Positions 33,992 through 43,742 of a stretch of DNA of 64,000 nucleotides are shown here, piece by piece. Within the stretch, counting starts at the first letter, position 1; the number at the start of each line of letters is the position of its first letter. The position numbers were made by a program, and so were the translations under genes. The stretch spans positions 341,001 to 405,000 of the forward strand of contig NC_090121.1 in NCBI RefSeq assembly GCF_023973825.1, given 5' to 3'. The notes under the pieces are model-generated. The model was given only the letters and a program-made list of their open reading frames with translations, made no database searches and was not told the DNA's origin. The stretch is from Plasmodium brasilianum. Taxonomy: Eukaryota; Apicomplexa; Aconoidasida; Haemosporida; Plasmodiidae.

Positions 33992-34367
33992 TTAAATCTT
34001 CCAGCAACTACTTATTATTGCTTCCATGTTTTGTTCCCCGATTTCATCTATCGTTACTCTCTTTCCATTTCTCACTTTAGCCAAAAAAGTAAGCAAAACC
34101 GTGCAAAGGGATAAAATTAACATAGGTTAGCACCGCTTAACCAGATAAGATTACCACAGGTTAGCACCGCTTAACCAGATAAGATTACCACAGGTTAGCA
34201 CCTCTTAACGAGATAAAATTAACATAGGTTAGCACCGCTTAACCAGATAAGATTACCACAGGTTAGCACCGCTTAACCAGATAAGATTACCATAGGATAG
34301 CACCGCTCAACATTTGTGGTATATGAACTCTTACCATACCTTCTACCTGCCCCACTCCCAATCCCTC
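33992..34367 (-). CDS. Possible multi-exon gene, last two exons only (unknown)
   Basis: Two exon-like pieces match in phase. Exon 34335-34367 (acceptor ..TATAATTTTAG, donor GTAAGAG) encodes GIGSGAGRRYG. Exon 33992-34074 (acceptor ..TTTTTTGGCTAAAG) continues VRNGKRVTIDEIGEQNMEAI to ISSCWKI and a stop. The intron holds a 34-bp tandem repeat. Further exon-like pieces lie upstream on the same strand (34516-34543; about 34.58-34.62 kb; about 34.69-34.72 kb), but their phases do not all agree with this reading. A competing phase-0 reading ends in KWKESNDR. Coding is likely, but the exact structure is unknown. Confidence 0.42.
34119..34312. repeat. 34-bp tandem repeat AGGTTAGCACCGCTTAACCA...
   Basis: About 5.5 copies of a 34-nt unit (AGGTTAGCACCGCTTAACCA, then GATAAGATTACCAC), with two slightly diverged copies. 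The GGTTAGCACCGCTTAACC core is close to an inverted repeat (GGTTA/TAACC). The unit is unusually GC-rich for intergenic DNA here. It lies within the intron of the possible multi-exon gene on the minus strand. Confidence 0.9.
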
Positions 34368-34940
34368 CTAAAATTATAAATTCTATATTTCAAAAGGGAA
34401 GTAAAGAAACATAATAATAAAATGCTTGAACTAGAGAAATATAACTAAGAATACAAACGCAATTTTGTTTACATATATTAACATCATTTTAGTTTCGTGT
34501 TTGCTCTATATTAACCCGATCCACATTAGCAATTGAGGGTTTACTTGCAGGAAAGAGGTACAATTATAGCATTGACGTCATGTGCTCACCGTTGTATGTT
34601 CAGTTTGCTCTTTTTCTTTTTTCCATCTATACAATTGAAGAATTCAAAATTCAAAATTAAAATCTTCCTACTTGTCGCATAGGGGAAGCTCTACTAGGAA
34701 CCTTTCTAGGAGGGGAGAAAGGGGGGGGGGTTCAGTTTGCTCGCGCCAAAGTATTATACTCTTAAACGTACGTATAAAAAGAACACAAGGGAGAAAAAAA
34801 AAAAAAGAAGTAAATTAGGCATACACCAAAGAAACTCAAAAGGCATTTCTAACGAATCGACAAGGGCATTTCCATCAAATTGCTAACGTGTTAATGGTCA
34901 AACTGGTACAGAAAAAAAAAAAAAAAAAAAAAATTTTTTA

Positions 34941-36887
34941 ATGAGAATAGGAATGAGTATGCTAATGCTGATGAATGTATGGGTGAAGGTGTCGTTTCTT
35001 ATAATTTCTATCCAATTGTATGGAGGACTATCTATGAAATGCTGTACTTCCTCTGTCAAACAAACACACAAAGGGATTTCCACCTTATACAGAAAGGTTT
35101 TCCCATCTAAGGTTGTAATGCACATCAAGCACACTGGGAATAGAAGTAGACGAATAGGTAATAAGGGTAAACATCATGAAAAAAGGAAAAAAAAGATTCA
35201 AACTGTACCTCTTGAAAAAATAGAAAGCAAAATAATCTGCTGCAAAGATGAGGCATATAGTAAGGTGCCCACTGAGTCTTCACACCGAATGTTGGAAGGA
35301 CTGCCCGAAAAAGTGCAGCTTCCCAATTTAACAAAACTTCTCAAAATGACGACAATGTCCAAAAGGTCTATGTTTCCCATATTTCCCATGATGTACTACA
35401 TAACTCCGCGTGGTGGAACAACAGAGGGGAGGGGTAAAAGTCGGAGGTACAGCGAGCCGAGAGGTAGTAGATCAAATCGCAGTGTAACGGTCCAGATGAC
35501 GTTGGCCCCAAAAGGATCCATACACGAAAAAAGAACGAAAGAAATTTTAGAAGATCCAGTTAAGAACTACCCATGGGAAATAAGTATTCCATTTCACGAA
35601 ACGATAACACGTGAGTTAAGTCCTTATTACAATTTTCTAAAATGTGAGTGGGCATATTTAGATTACAAAAGGGATTCGAGAAAAGCGTGTGGAAAAATAG
35701 AAGGAGGAGTTGAAAACTATGAAGGGAAAGGGTTAAAATTAGAAAAAGGAGTAGACAGACCAAGATATAAAGAAATGCCATATTATCTAGATCATGGTGT
35801 TGAGTGGAGAAATTTTAATCATGATGAAATGATTCAATTTGATATTGATCCAGATGGAAATCAAGATCAAACATTCTTAGAAACAGAAGAAGATTTAGAG
35901 TATAGACAATGGGGTAATTGGAATTACAATTGTGCAAAGGAAACAACACAATTAAATACAGCATGGAGAGATCCAGTTTTATCAAAAAATTTAACAAACC
36001 TTATTTATCCATGGAATCATAAAGCTCATGAAAATCATATTATTCCTTATGGTTTTCCAAGTCCTACTTTTTTTATACCTGAACCTAAAATTGAGTGGGA
36101 ATTAGCAGCACGAGGATTTTTTGGTGGATATTATGAAGATCCTAACTGGAATAGAATAAAGCAATATAAAATTATGAAAAAACTTATACTAGAATGGCAT
36201 GAATGTAAGAAAGATGACCCAAGAATTGCTGCAATAAAAACAGAACTGTTTGGCATCTCGAGTAGAAAAAAATATCCCTCAAAACAAATTAAATTGATAA
36301 ATGAACATGCTTTATTAAGAGCAAAAGAAATCTTACTTGATCATATTCTAGATCCAAATAATGATCCAGATTATATTACGTATTTTCTTGATAGAGCTGA
36401 ACCAATTGATTATATTGGAGGTGGGAATCACAAATGCCCTCAAGAAGAAATTAGAAATAAAACTATTGTCTTAAATATGTGTGTATATTCAAATAAACAA
36501 CAACAAGAATCATACTCCTATAATATGTCCATCCCAGAAATGGCAGAAATGTACCATTACTATATGACAGAAATTAGAGGAGAAGGAAGGACACATCAAT
36601 CATGTGAAGATCCTGTAGAAGATAAATATCAATGCTATGAATTACAAAATGAAAGAAAAAAATTTTCAGCTCTATATGCATTATATAAACCCTTATGGAG
36701 TAATAAAAAATTTGGCGAAGAATTTGGGGATGCACTAAGAGAAGGGGAGAAATTACACATAAACAAATTCAACAAGTTTAATCATATTTTGAAATTAAAA
36801 AAAAAAAAAAAATTAACCCAGGAGGAAGTTAACCAATGCAACTATGTCGACGATTATGGTCATGTAGACGATCAGTACGACGTGTAA
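34941..36887 (+). CDS. Probable plastid- or secretory-targeted protein of unknown function (648 aa)
   Basis: Single exon starting at an ATG after a poly-A run. The N-terminus has a hydrophobic signal-like stretch (about residues 5-30, MLMLMNVWVKVSFLIISIQL). A basic region of about 170 residues, poor in acidic residues, follows it (SKVVMHIKHTGNRSRRIGNK). This is the bipartite pattern of apicoplast-targeted proteins. The body (about residues 200-600) is unusually free of low complexity for this genome, Trp/Tyr-rich and acidic, with blocks such as YPWEISIPFHETI, DLEYRQWGNWNYNC, GFPSPTFFIPEPKIEW and ARGFFGGYYEDPNW. This suggests strong conservation. The C-terminus is Lys-rich, then DDYGHVDDQYDV. 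I do not recognise the family and assign no function. Confidence 0.85.
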   Translation: MRIGMSMLMLMNVWVKVSFLIISIQLYGGLSMKCCTSSVKQTHKGISTLYRKVFPSKVVMHIKHTGNRSRRIGNKGKHHEKRKKKIQTVPLEKIESKIICCKDEAYSKVPTESSHRMLEGLPEKVQLPNLTKLLKMTTMSKRSMFPIFPMMYYITPRGGTTEGRGKSRRYSEPRGSRSNRSVTVQMTLAPKGSIHEKRTKEILEDPVKNYPWEISIPFHETITRELSPYYNFLKCEWAYLDYKRDSRKACGKIEGGVENYEGKGLKLEKGVDRPRYKEMPYYLDHGVEWRNFNHDEMIQFDIDPDGNQDQTFLETEEDLEYRQWGNWNYNCAKETTQLNTAWRDPVLSKNLTNLIYPWNHKAHENHIIPYGFPSPTFFIPEPKIEWELAARGFFGGYYEDPNWNRIKQYKIMKKLILEWHECKKDDPRIAAIKTELFGISSRKKYPSKQIKLINEHALLRAKEILLDHILDPNNDPDYITYFLDRAEPIDYIGGGNHKCPQEEIRNKTIVLNMCVYSNKQQQESYSYNMSIPEMAEMYHYYMTEIRGEGRTHQSCEDPVEDKYQCYELQNERKKFSALYALYKPLWSNKKFGEEFGDALREGEKLHINKFNKFNHILKLKKKKKLTQEEVNQCNYVDDYGHVDDQYDV

Positions 36888-37522
36888 TAGAATACAGGAG
36901 AGGGGTATCTTCTTCCGTGTTCAGGAGTATATACAAAACAGATATTGTGTAGGTAATTCGTTATTTTGGTTTTCCCCCCGTATTGTTTCATATGAACATT
37001 TATTATCCTTCTTGGATATTTTTTTCGTCCCACTTTGTAGCATTTTGAATTTTTTCGCCTTTTTTGTATCTCCTTTTTTTTTTTCTTTTTTTCTCTTTTG
37101 TATCTCTTTTTTTTTTTTTTTTCCTTTTTCGTTTCTCCTTTTTTTTCTTTTTTTTCCTTTTTCGTTTCTCCTTTTTTTTCTTTTTTTGTCTTTCTTTTCC
37201 TTTTTTTTTGTTCCAAGAATGCGCGATAAATGGACAGCGTTTATCTCGTCCTCCCATACACCATGCCAAGCTGCACCTCATAACATAACAAAGGGAAAAA
37301 ATTTCCTTCATTTTACTCTCCAATATTTGAGCCCTTTTTTTTTTAAAAAAATAGCCAAATGTAATGGTTACCTTAACTTAAGTTAAAGAGTAAGACATGC
37401 CGTGGTTAAACAAAATGAAAAATTAATTAAAGTAAAAAAAAGAAGTGAAAAAAGAAACAAACGCAATTCGAACCTCTGTCTGAGTGACCATATTATTGAA
37501 AAAGAAAATCCAAAAAAAGAGA

Positions 37523-37558
<36 letters not shown>

Positions 37559-37721
37559 ATGTGAAAAGAAGAACATCACAGCATTGTAAAAAAAAAAAAA
37601 AAAAAAAAAAAAGGAAAAACGAAACAAAATGAAAGATAAAGAGAAAACATATTTGGGAAAGCGGGTAGTAGCGTACACAATGATCCAAATGTACTCATGC
37701 TCACATGTATGTACTCACCGC
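36888..37721. other. Convergent intergenic region, C/T-rich and poly-A/T tracts
   Basis: Lies between two convergent genes. It has TTTTTCTTTTTCC-type sequence (37.07-37.21 kb), a poly-T of about 27 nt (37.53 kb) and a poly-A of about 24 nt (37.59 kb). No gene seen. Confidence 0.55.
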
Positions 37722-39597
37722 TCAAGTTAAATTTAACAATGCCCCATATGCCTTTATGTAGGAGCAAAGCTTCTCAGTGTCTATTTCCTCCCGGAATATT
37801 TGAAGCCCTGCCTGAATTACAAAAAGGAGATCTCCATTAAACTCGACTGGTTTCTCTATTGGGGTAAAGTGCAGCTAAAAAAAAAAAAAAAAAAAGTCAA
37901 TAAAAACGGATTGACAGTGCAATGAACAGAGAGCTATTAGAGCGATATCACATGTACACCTACATAATGCATATACATATATATATATATATGTATAACA
38001 TCCGTGGATTCATGATGCGGTAGAACAGGTACAAAAAGGATCAGGTCAAATAAAGAAGCACAACGTAACTTTTAAATAAACGAACATCATGCTTAGAAAT
38101 ATTCGCTCTGTTCATATTATTGCAAAGAAATACGAAATGAGAGAAAGTCCATTTTTTTCTTTTGCAAATTACAACAATGAAAATGAGCAATACAAACATG
38201 ATGGGGCATACTGCATACGGGAATAACTTTCAGCGGGAGGAATGCTCATATATATACATATACTCACACATACTCACACATACTCGCACATATGCCCATA
38301 TACGCATACATGCATATACAAGAAGCTATGATTACATGTAGGTAAAACAAAAAAAAAAAAAAAAAAGGCACAACAAGGATAGAGATGTATTTACGCATGT
38401 ATATGTATATGTAATCGCATGTATGCCTATGTGAGGACATATGAGCACGCATAACATTTGTTGGTTTATAAAAAAGAGTATCGTTCTGAGTATTACCTTC
38501 TTTTTCTTACTATCATAAAATATGATATCCACTTTTGGAGGTGGTTGTGCGTCAAAGGCGGGTAAAAAGTATAAAACTCCGTTGAACTTTTTTTGCATTT
38601 TTATAAATTTAATATAAGATTCATAATAGGGTTTTAGATCATTTACATAAATGCTTTGCATTTTTCTAGACACATCCGCAAGAAGAATTTCTTTTCCATT
38701 ATTTTTTTGAAAATAAAAGTCAGGTATAGTTTTAGATTGTATGTATGCTATTACTCCTTTCCCTTGTTTAGCAGTTTTGGAATAATATACTTCTAACTGT
38801 CCATTATTCTCAGGAGAGTAAATTAAATATACCCCTTCTTGCACAGGTACTGATGTTTTTTTTACTTCCGGAGATGGACCAATACATGCTGATTCATCTG
38901 GTGGGGTAGGTGCTGATGCTGCACCAATAAAATTTAGTTTTACTTTTTTTTTTAAAAATATCTTAGGTTTTATTTCTTTTTTTATTAATTTTGTTTCTTT
39001 CGTTTTTTGTTCTTCCTCTTCTTCCTCTTCCTCCTCTTCCTTCATCTTGTGCTTCTCTTCCTCCTCCGCCAATATTCTAAGTCTCTCTTCCTCCTCCAAC
39101 AACTTAAGCCTTTTCTCCTCCTCCAACAACTTAAGCCTTTTCTCCTCCTCCAACATTTTAATCCTTTCCTCCTCTAACCTTTTAATTCGTTTTCTTTCCT
39201 CTTCTTCCTTTCGTCTTTCATCTTCTAAAATTAGTTCATTCAATTTTTCGTCTTCATTATCACAACAGCAAAAACACAAAGCACAACATCTACTCCTTTT
39301 ATTGTCTACATCATTTACTAAATCTTGTCTTTTTTTATTCTTAACTTCGCTTACATTAGTTTTAGGCATATAATGCTTCTCTTTTTTTGCATCTTCCCTG
39401 ATATTATCATTTCTTTCCTTTTTTGCAATACCTATAACCGAATCATTGTTTTTTTCACTCCCCTTCAGATAATTCTTAGGCTTTTTATCTCCCCCTTCTT
39501 TCAAATTTTTCTTTTTAGGATTTGCAGCATATTTTTTCTTTTCCCTTTTTTTATTCCCATTACCTGTTTCCTTATCAGCGTTTTTCGACTCCATCAT
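37722..39597 (-). CDS. Cys-cluster / coiled-coil protein, two exons (417 aa), unknown
   Basis: Exon 1 (38497-39597) starts at MMESKNADKETGNG and ends ..IIFYDSKKKK at donor GTAATA. Exon 2 (37722-37874) follows an A/T-run acceptor ending TAG in the same phase and reads LHFTPIEKPVEFNGDLLFVI to ..KAYGALLNLT and a stop. The intron is 622 nt. Seen: a basic N-terminus; a striking CCALCFCCC cluster (about residues 103-111), a good candidate for multiple palmitoylation and membrane attachment; a long Glu/Lys/Leu coiled coil with repeated RLKLLEEEK heptads (about 120-215); and a compact C-terminal domain of about 165 residues (EGVYLIYSPENNGQLEVYY onward) that could be a beta-rich, PH-like fold. The frame extends upstream through a (GTA)n tract, but without an ATG, so the Met pair is taken as start. 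No family recognised; an inner-membrane-complex role is possible but is only inference. Confidence 0.8.
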
Positions 39598-39600
39598 TTC

Positions 39601-39659
39601 TGCTACTACTACTACTACTACTACTAATGCTACTGTTACTGTTACTGCTACTGTTACTG

Positions 39660-39733
<74 letters not shown>

Positions 39734-39746
39734 GCTACTACTACTG

Positions 39747-39781
<35 letters not shown>

Positions 39782-39842
39782 GCTACTACTACTGCTACTA
39801 CTACTGCTACTACTACTACTACTGCTACTACTACTACTACTA
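39601..39842. repeat. (TAC)n / (GTA)n triplet repeat abutting a start codon
   Basis: About 80 triplets (TAC with TGC and TGT interruptions on the plus strand) end a few codons before the start of the Cys-cluster gene. On the gene's strand it reads as GTA/GCA codons (poly-Val with Ala), in frame and open, but without an ATG. It is therefore interpreted as 5' leader, not protein. Confidence 0.85.
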
Positions 39843-40516
39843 TTTTTCGTTCCTCCTTAGAAATACTCTTCAACCATAAGCGCCGGAGTTACATGCATAG
39901 ATAATATTCCTATTTTACAAAAGTTAAATAGAAAGAAAAAAGAGCAAAAAAAGGAAAAAAAGCAAAAATGATTAGAGTAATCTTTTCAATTTTAAAAAGA
40001 AAAGTCTACTCTAACACACATAACATGTGCACGTTTTGTTGTTAAAAAAAGATCAGAATAAAAAATCAATATCTTCTCACTCTACAAAAAGTGCTTGTCT
40101 TCCCCCTACCATGCACATTCAAGTACATACCCATAATAATACGTATGTACATGCGCAAATATACAAACCAAATTTACAAATGCATTATTTCTGTATTATG
40201 GTGCATAAGTGTGTAATAAAAAATAAGAGCAGAATAGTGCAGCACAGGGTAGGACATATTTATATGAACATTGTCTTTTCTCTGTACTTGGTTTAAAGAA
40301 AAGAAAATAAATAAAACAGACAAGTAGGAAAGTAAAATACAGTAGTAAAATCATAAAACAGAGCAGTAAAACAAAACTGAAATAAACAAAGATAAAAATT
40401 TAGAAATTGATTCGAAAGCGGCATATACATTAGGCATAGATAACAATGATGTCTTTATTATTTTTCATATAGAATTTAAATAAGAAAAATTGAAAACATT
40501 CCCAATTAAATTGTTA

Positions 40517-40549
<33 letters not shown>

Positions 40550-41715
40550 AAAAAGATAGAAAAGATAGAAAAGATAGAAAATATGAAAAAGAAGAATTAA
40601 AAATCTTTGTACAACAAGAATGACATATCTTGCTTCTCTTCACTAGTAACTACCTGTCTTAACATAGAAAATATCTACATACATATCTACATACATGCAA
40701 AGAGATTTTAAAAAAATTATCAGCATCTCATAATATTTCCAGGAGTTGCACAAACTTTACAAAAGGAGTAGTAACTGATGGATAAACACAGTTGCAGCCT
40801 GTATCATGCTGCCCATGCACAACTCATTAAATAAACTCTTTATTTTTTTAGTACTTATATATATATATATACATAATTTTTTTTTTTTTTTTTCTTCTTT
40901 TTCCTGCTTCCCAAAAATTCTAACACAAATAGTACTATCGAAACAAAAAAAAATAAAATAAAAAAAATATAATTTTTTTTTAATCTTATTTTTTACATGT
41001 TATAACTGTTCTAAATAAGAGCGGAAATAAAAAAAAAAAAAAATCTACATTTGGACAGGCTTTCGTTCCCAACTTTTGTTCAGAAAAAAAAAAAATGCTT
41101 TATCATATCATACAGATACACACAACTCCTTTTCACATATTTACATATTTACATATTGGAACAATCATATTTTAAAATAATTGCAAATAAATGTATTGTG
41201 CATATGTACATACATACAGGGCAAATACATTATATGCCCTATTCAAGTAAAATTCTTAACTGAATTAACAACGGGGGGAGGCTTATTCCTCTTTATATTT
41301 TGGGGAAAAAAACAAAAAAATATATATATACATATATATGTATATGCATATATACTTCAATTTTCCTCCATTTGAGAAATATCTACCCATATGTATAAAT
41401 ATATATACATGTACACACATAAGTGAAACACAACTGAAAGGCCGATCTACATATAGCTCCCTAACATATATTTTTTTTTTTTTTTTTACTTCTTGGCTTA
41501 TTACATTACTGATTGTTACTTTTAGTATAAATTTTTTCAACTGTTTTAGTCTCTTTTAATTTTGTCTCTTATTACAAAGTAATAAGTAAAAACAATGAAA
41601 TTTTGTGAGAAATAACAAGGATAGATTTTAAAAAATGAAAAAGTTAATGCACAAGATTGTACATCCCTTAATTTAGGCATACACACTATTTACGTGTGTG
41701 TATATATGCGTTTAT
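39843..41715. other. Intergenic, AT-rich with one less-biased island near 40.72-40.83 kb
   Basis: 5' flank of the Cys-cluster gene and 3' side of the NOT-box gene. It contains several long poly-A tracts (40.52, 40.98-41.04 kb) and AGATAGAAA repeats. At about 40.72-40.83 kb a less AT-biased island is open on both strands. The minus frame includes DTGCNCVYPSVTTPFVKFVQ and then LLEIL-stop, but has no convincing splice partner. Confidence 0.4.
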
Positions 41716-41806
41716 ACGTACATACATACATACATACATACATACATACATACATACATACATACATACATACATACATACATACATACATACATACATA
41801 CATACA

Positions 41807-41838
<32 letters not shown>

Positions 41839-42025
41839 CATACATACATACATACACATACATACATACATACATACATACTACATACATACATACATAC
41901 ATACATACATACATACATACATACATACATACATACATACATACATACATACATACATACATACATACATACATACATACATACATACATACATACATAC
42001 ATACATACATACATACATACATACA
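41716..42025. repeat. (CATA)n tetranucleotide microsatellite, about 77 copies
   Basis: An almost pure ACAT/CATA repeat with three short interruptions (TACATATACATA, ACACATA and a one-base slip CATACTACATA). All six frames are open over much of it (His-Thr-Tyr-Ile or Met-Tyr-Val-Cys), producing spurious frames of 130-200 codons. Confidence 0.95.
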
Positions 42026-42399
42026 CCCACACACACACATACACACATGCGTACAGATATATGTGTATACTCATGCACCCTTCTACATTGTACCTTAAAA
42101 ATGGGTAAAACAATAAAATGGAATATTAACAGCGTTTACCATTCTTTCTTAATACACATGTATGTTACTTTTTATTCGTTAAAAATATACTCAAAAAAAA
42201 AAAAAAAAAAAAAAAAATTAAAAATAAAGCACATATTAGACTGTTATTTCATCTTCCAAGTATTTATGATCAAACGAAAAATCGTTCTTTATCTGTTTTG
42301 ACCAAGCTACAACAACAATAAAAAAATAAAAAAAAAAAATTAAAATTAAACAATATAACATAACATAAGATCTTTTAGTTCGCATCATTTCACATCCTT

Positions 42400-43742
42400 T
42401 CACATGCACAAGTCAGGTAAACTTTTTTTGTTTTTTTCTAAAATATACAAAAACATATGGGTATTATTACTCGATTCATAATCAAAAGACAGATATGTGC
42501 CTTGTTCCATTTTGTCATTTGAAATTGTAACATTATTGTCATAAGGTAAAAACCAAGTTGTGTACTTTTTATGATATTTCCACGATTTCTTTTTCAGTTC
42601 TTTCGCCGCTAAATGTTGTTGATAGGTACCCTTAAAGAGGTGCAAACAAATTTGTACAAAATGGATATACGTGTATATATATACATATGCATATATATAT
42701 ATATATATATATACCTTACGGATTTACATTAACATTTAGCATATAAGCGCTTTTACATCAGTTCAAATATGTAAGTGCATATGGAGAAGTGCCCCTTTTT
42801 TTTTTTTTTTTTTGGTAAACACTTGTACATGTACTGTTCATATTTTTTGAGAATGTTACTGCTTGGTAATAGAATATAAAAAATAACGTATCCAAGTGGA
42901 GCTTTTCAAACAGTTTAGGGCTGCGCAATGGATAATATGTGCACACGTACATATGTTCGTAAGTACATATGTATATATACATGTGTATATGTACGTGTGT
43001 GTGTACGTGTATGTATACGTGTTTGCGTATATGTATGCACCAGTACATACTAACAGTAGCAAAATTTTCATAGGCTACAATATCTCTTTAAGCAAACCTT
43101 TGAAATTCTGATAACGGTGTGGTAGGAAAATATTTACAAGGGTTTCCCCACAACATTCTGGGGGTATATTGTCTGAACAGGTCCCTATCACTTTTTTTTA
43201 TGCAATTTTTATAACTCACTTCAATTAATTCTTGTAATTTAAATGCTGAACAAAGGTGAACGTAAATTAGTAAATCATTATATGAGTTAATATTGCATAC
43301 TATTTGTAGCAAAAAATTAATGCATTCATAAAAAGTAATTAGGAATGCGCCGTTATTATACATACACATATTTGTACACATATTGGTATATATATATATA
43401 TATCTACAAAATAATGTAATATTCCCTATCAACGATGTACCAGTTCAAGCGATTCCGTAACTCGTAAAGACAATGTATATCTCTTATAATTCATAAGAGG
43501 ACACATCACTACGGCTACGGGCTTGCACACAGGTTTATATATACAAATATATACATACACACGTATATATATATGTATGCATATACATTTATATATATTT
43601 TCCCCTTTTATTTAGCTTTTTTTTTACAATTCCTTTCGAGCAACTTTTGAGATGACAAGGACAACTTTTTATTATTATTATTTTTTTTCTTTTCATTTTT
43701 TTTTATGGAATTATTCTTATATTGATCACTCTTATCATTCAT
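42400..43742 (-). CDS. NOT5: NOT-box protein (CNOT3/NOT5-type C-terminal domain), multi-exon
   Basis: NOT-box proteins are scaffold subunits of the CCR4-NOT deadenylase complex. Three exons are well supported. Exon 43098 upward contains LIYVHLCSAFKLQELIEVSY and RDLFRQYTPRMLW and ends at an AG|GT donor. Exon 42860-42920 encodes PKLFEKLHLDTLFFIFYYQA. Exon 42400-42630 encodes GTYQQHLAAKELKKKSWKYH, then KMEQGTYLSFDYE, to a stop. Phases match at both joins. The joined FFIFYYQAGTYQQHLAAKELKKKSW string and the QGTYLSFDYE motif are the hallmark of the CNOT3/NOT5 NOT box. The upstream part is less certain. A Lys/Asn-rich first exon (43628-43742, MNDKSDQYKNNSIKKNEK..., donor GTAAAA) and an exon-like piece at about 43.44-43.53 kb belong to this gene or to its leader. 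If not, translation starts at a Met near 43381. Either way the protein is short and lacks the long coiled coil of CNOT3. Confidence 0.8.

Noticed and set aside
38332..38496. C-terminal extension VILRTILFFINQQ.. of the Cys-cluster protein
   Set aside because: It follows a GTAATA donor and reads through AT-rich intron sequence; the phase-matched exon at 37722-37874 fits better.
39598..39873. Poly-valine N-terminus for the Cys-cluster protein
   Set aside because: The frame begins at TTG, not ATG, and an in-frame TAA lies just upstream; the MMESKN start is simpler.
41686..42301. Six overlapping frames of 60-200 codons on both strands
   Set aside because: All are readings of the CATA microsatellite (Met-Tyr-Val-Cys or His-Thr-Tyr-Ile).
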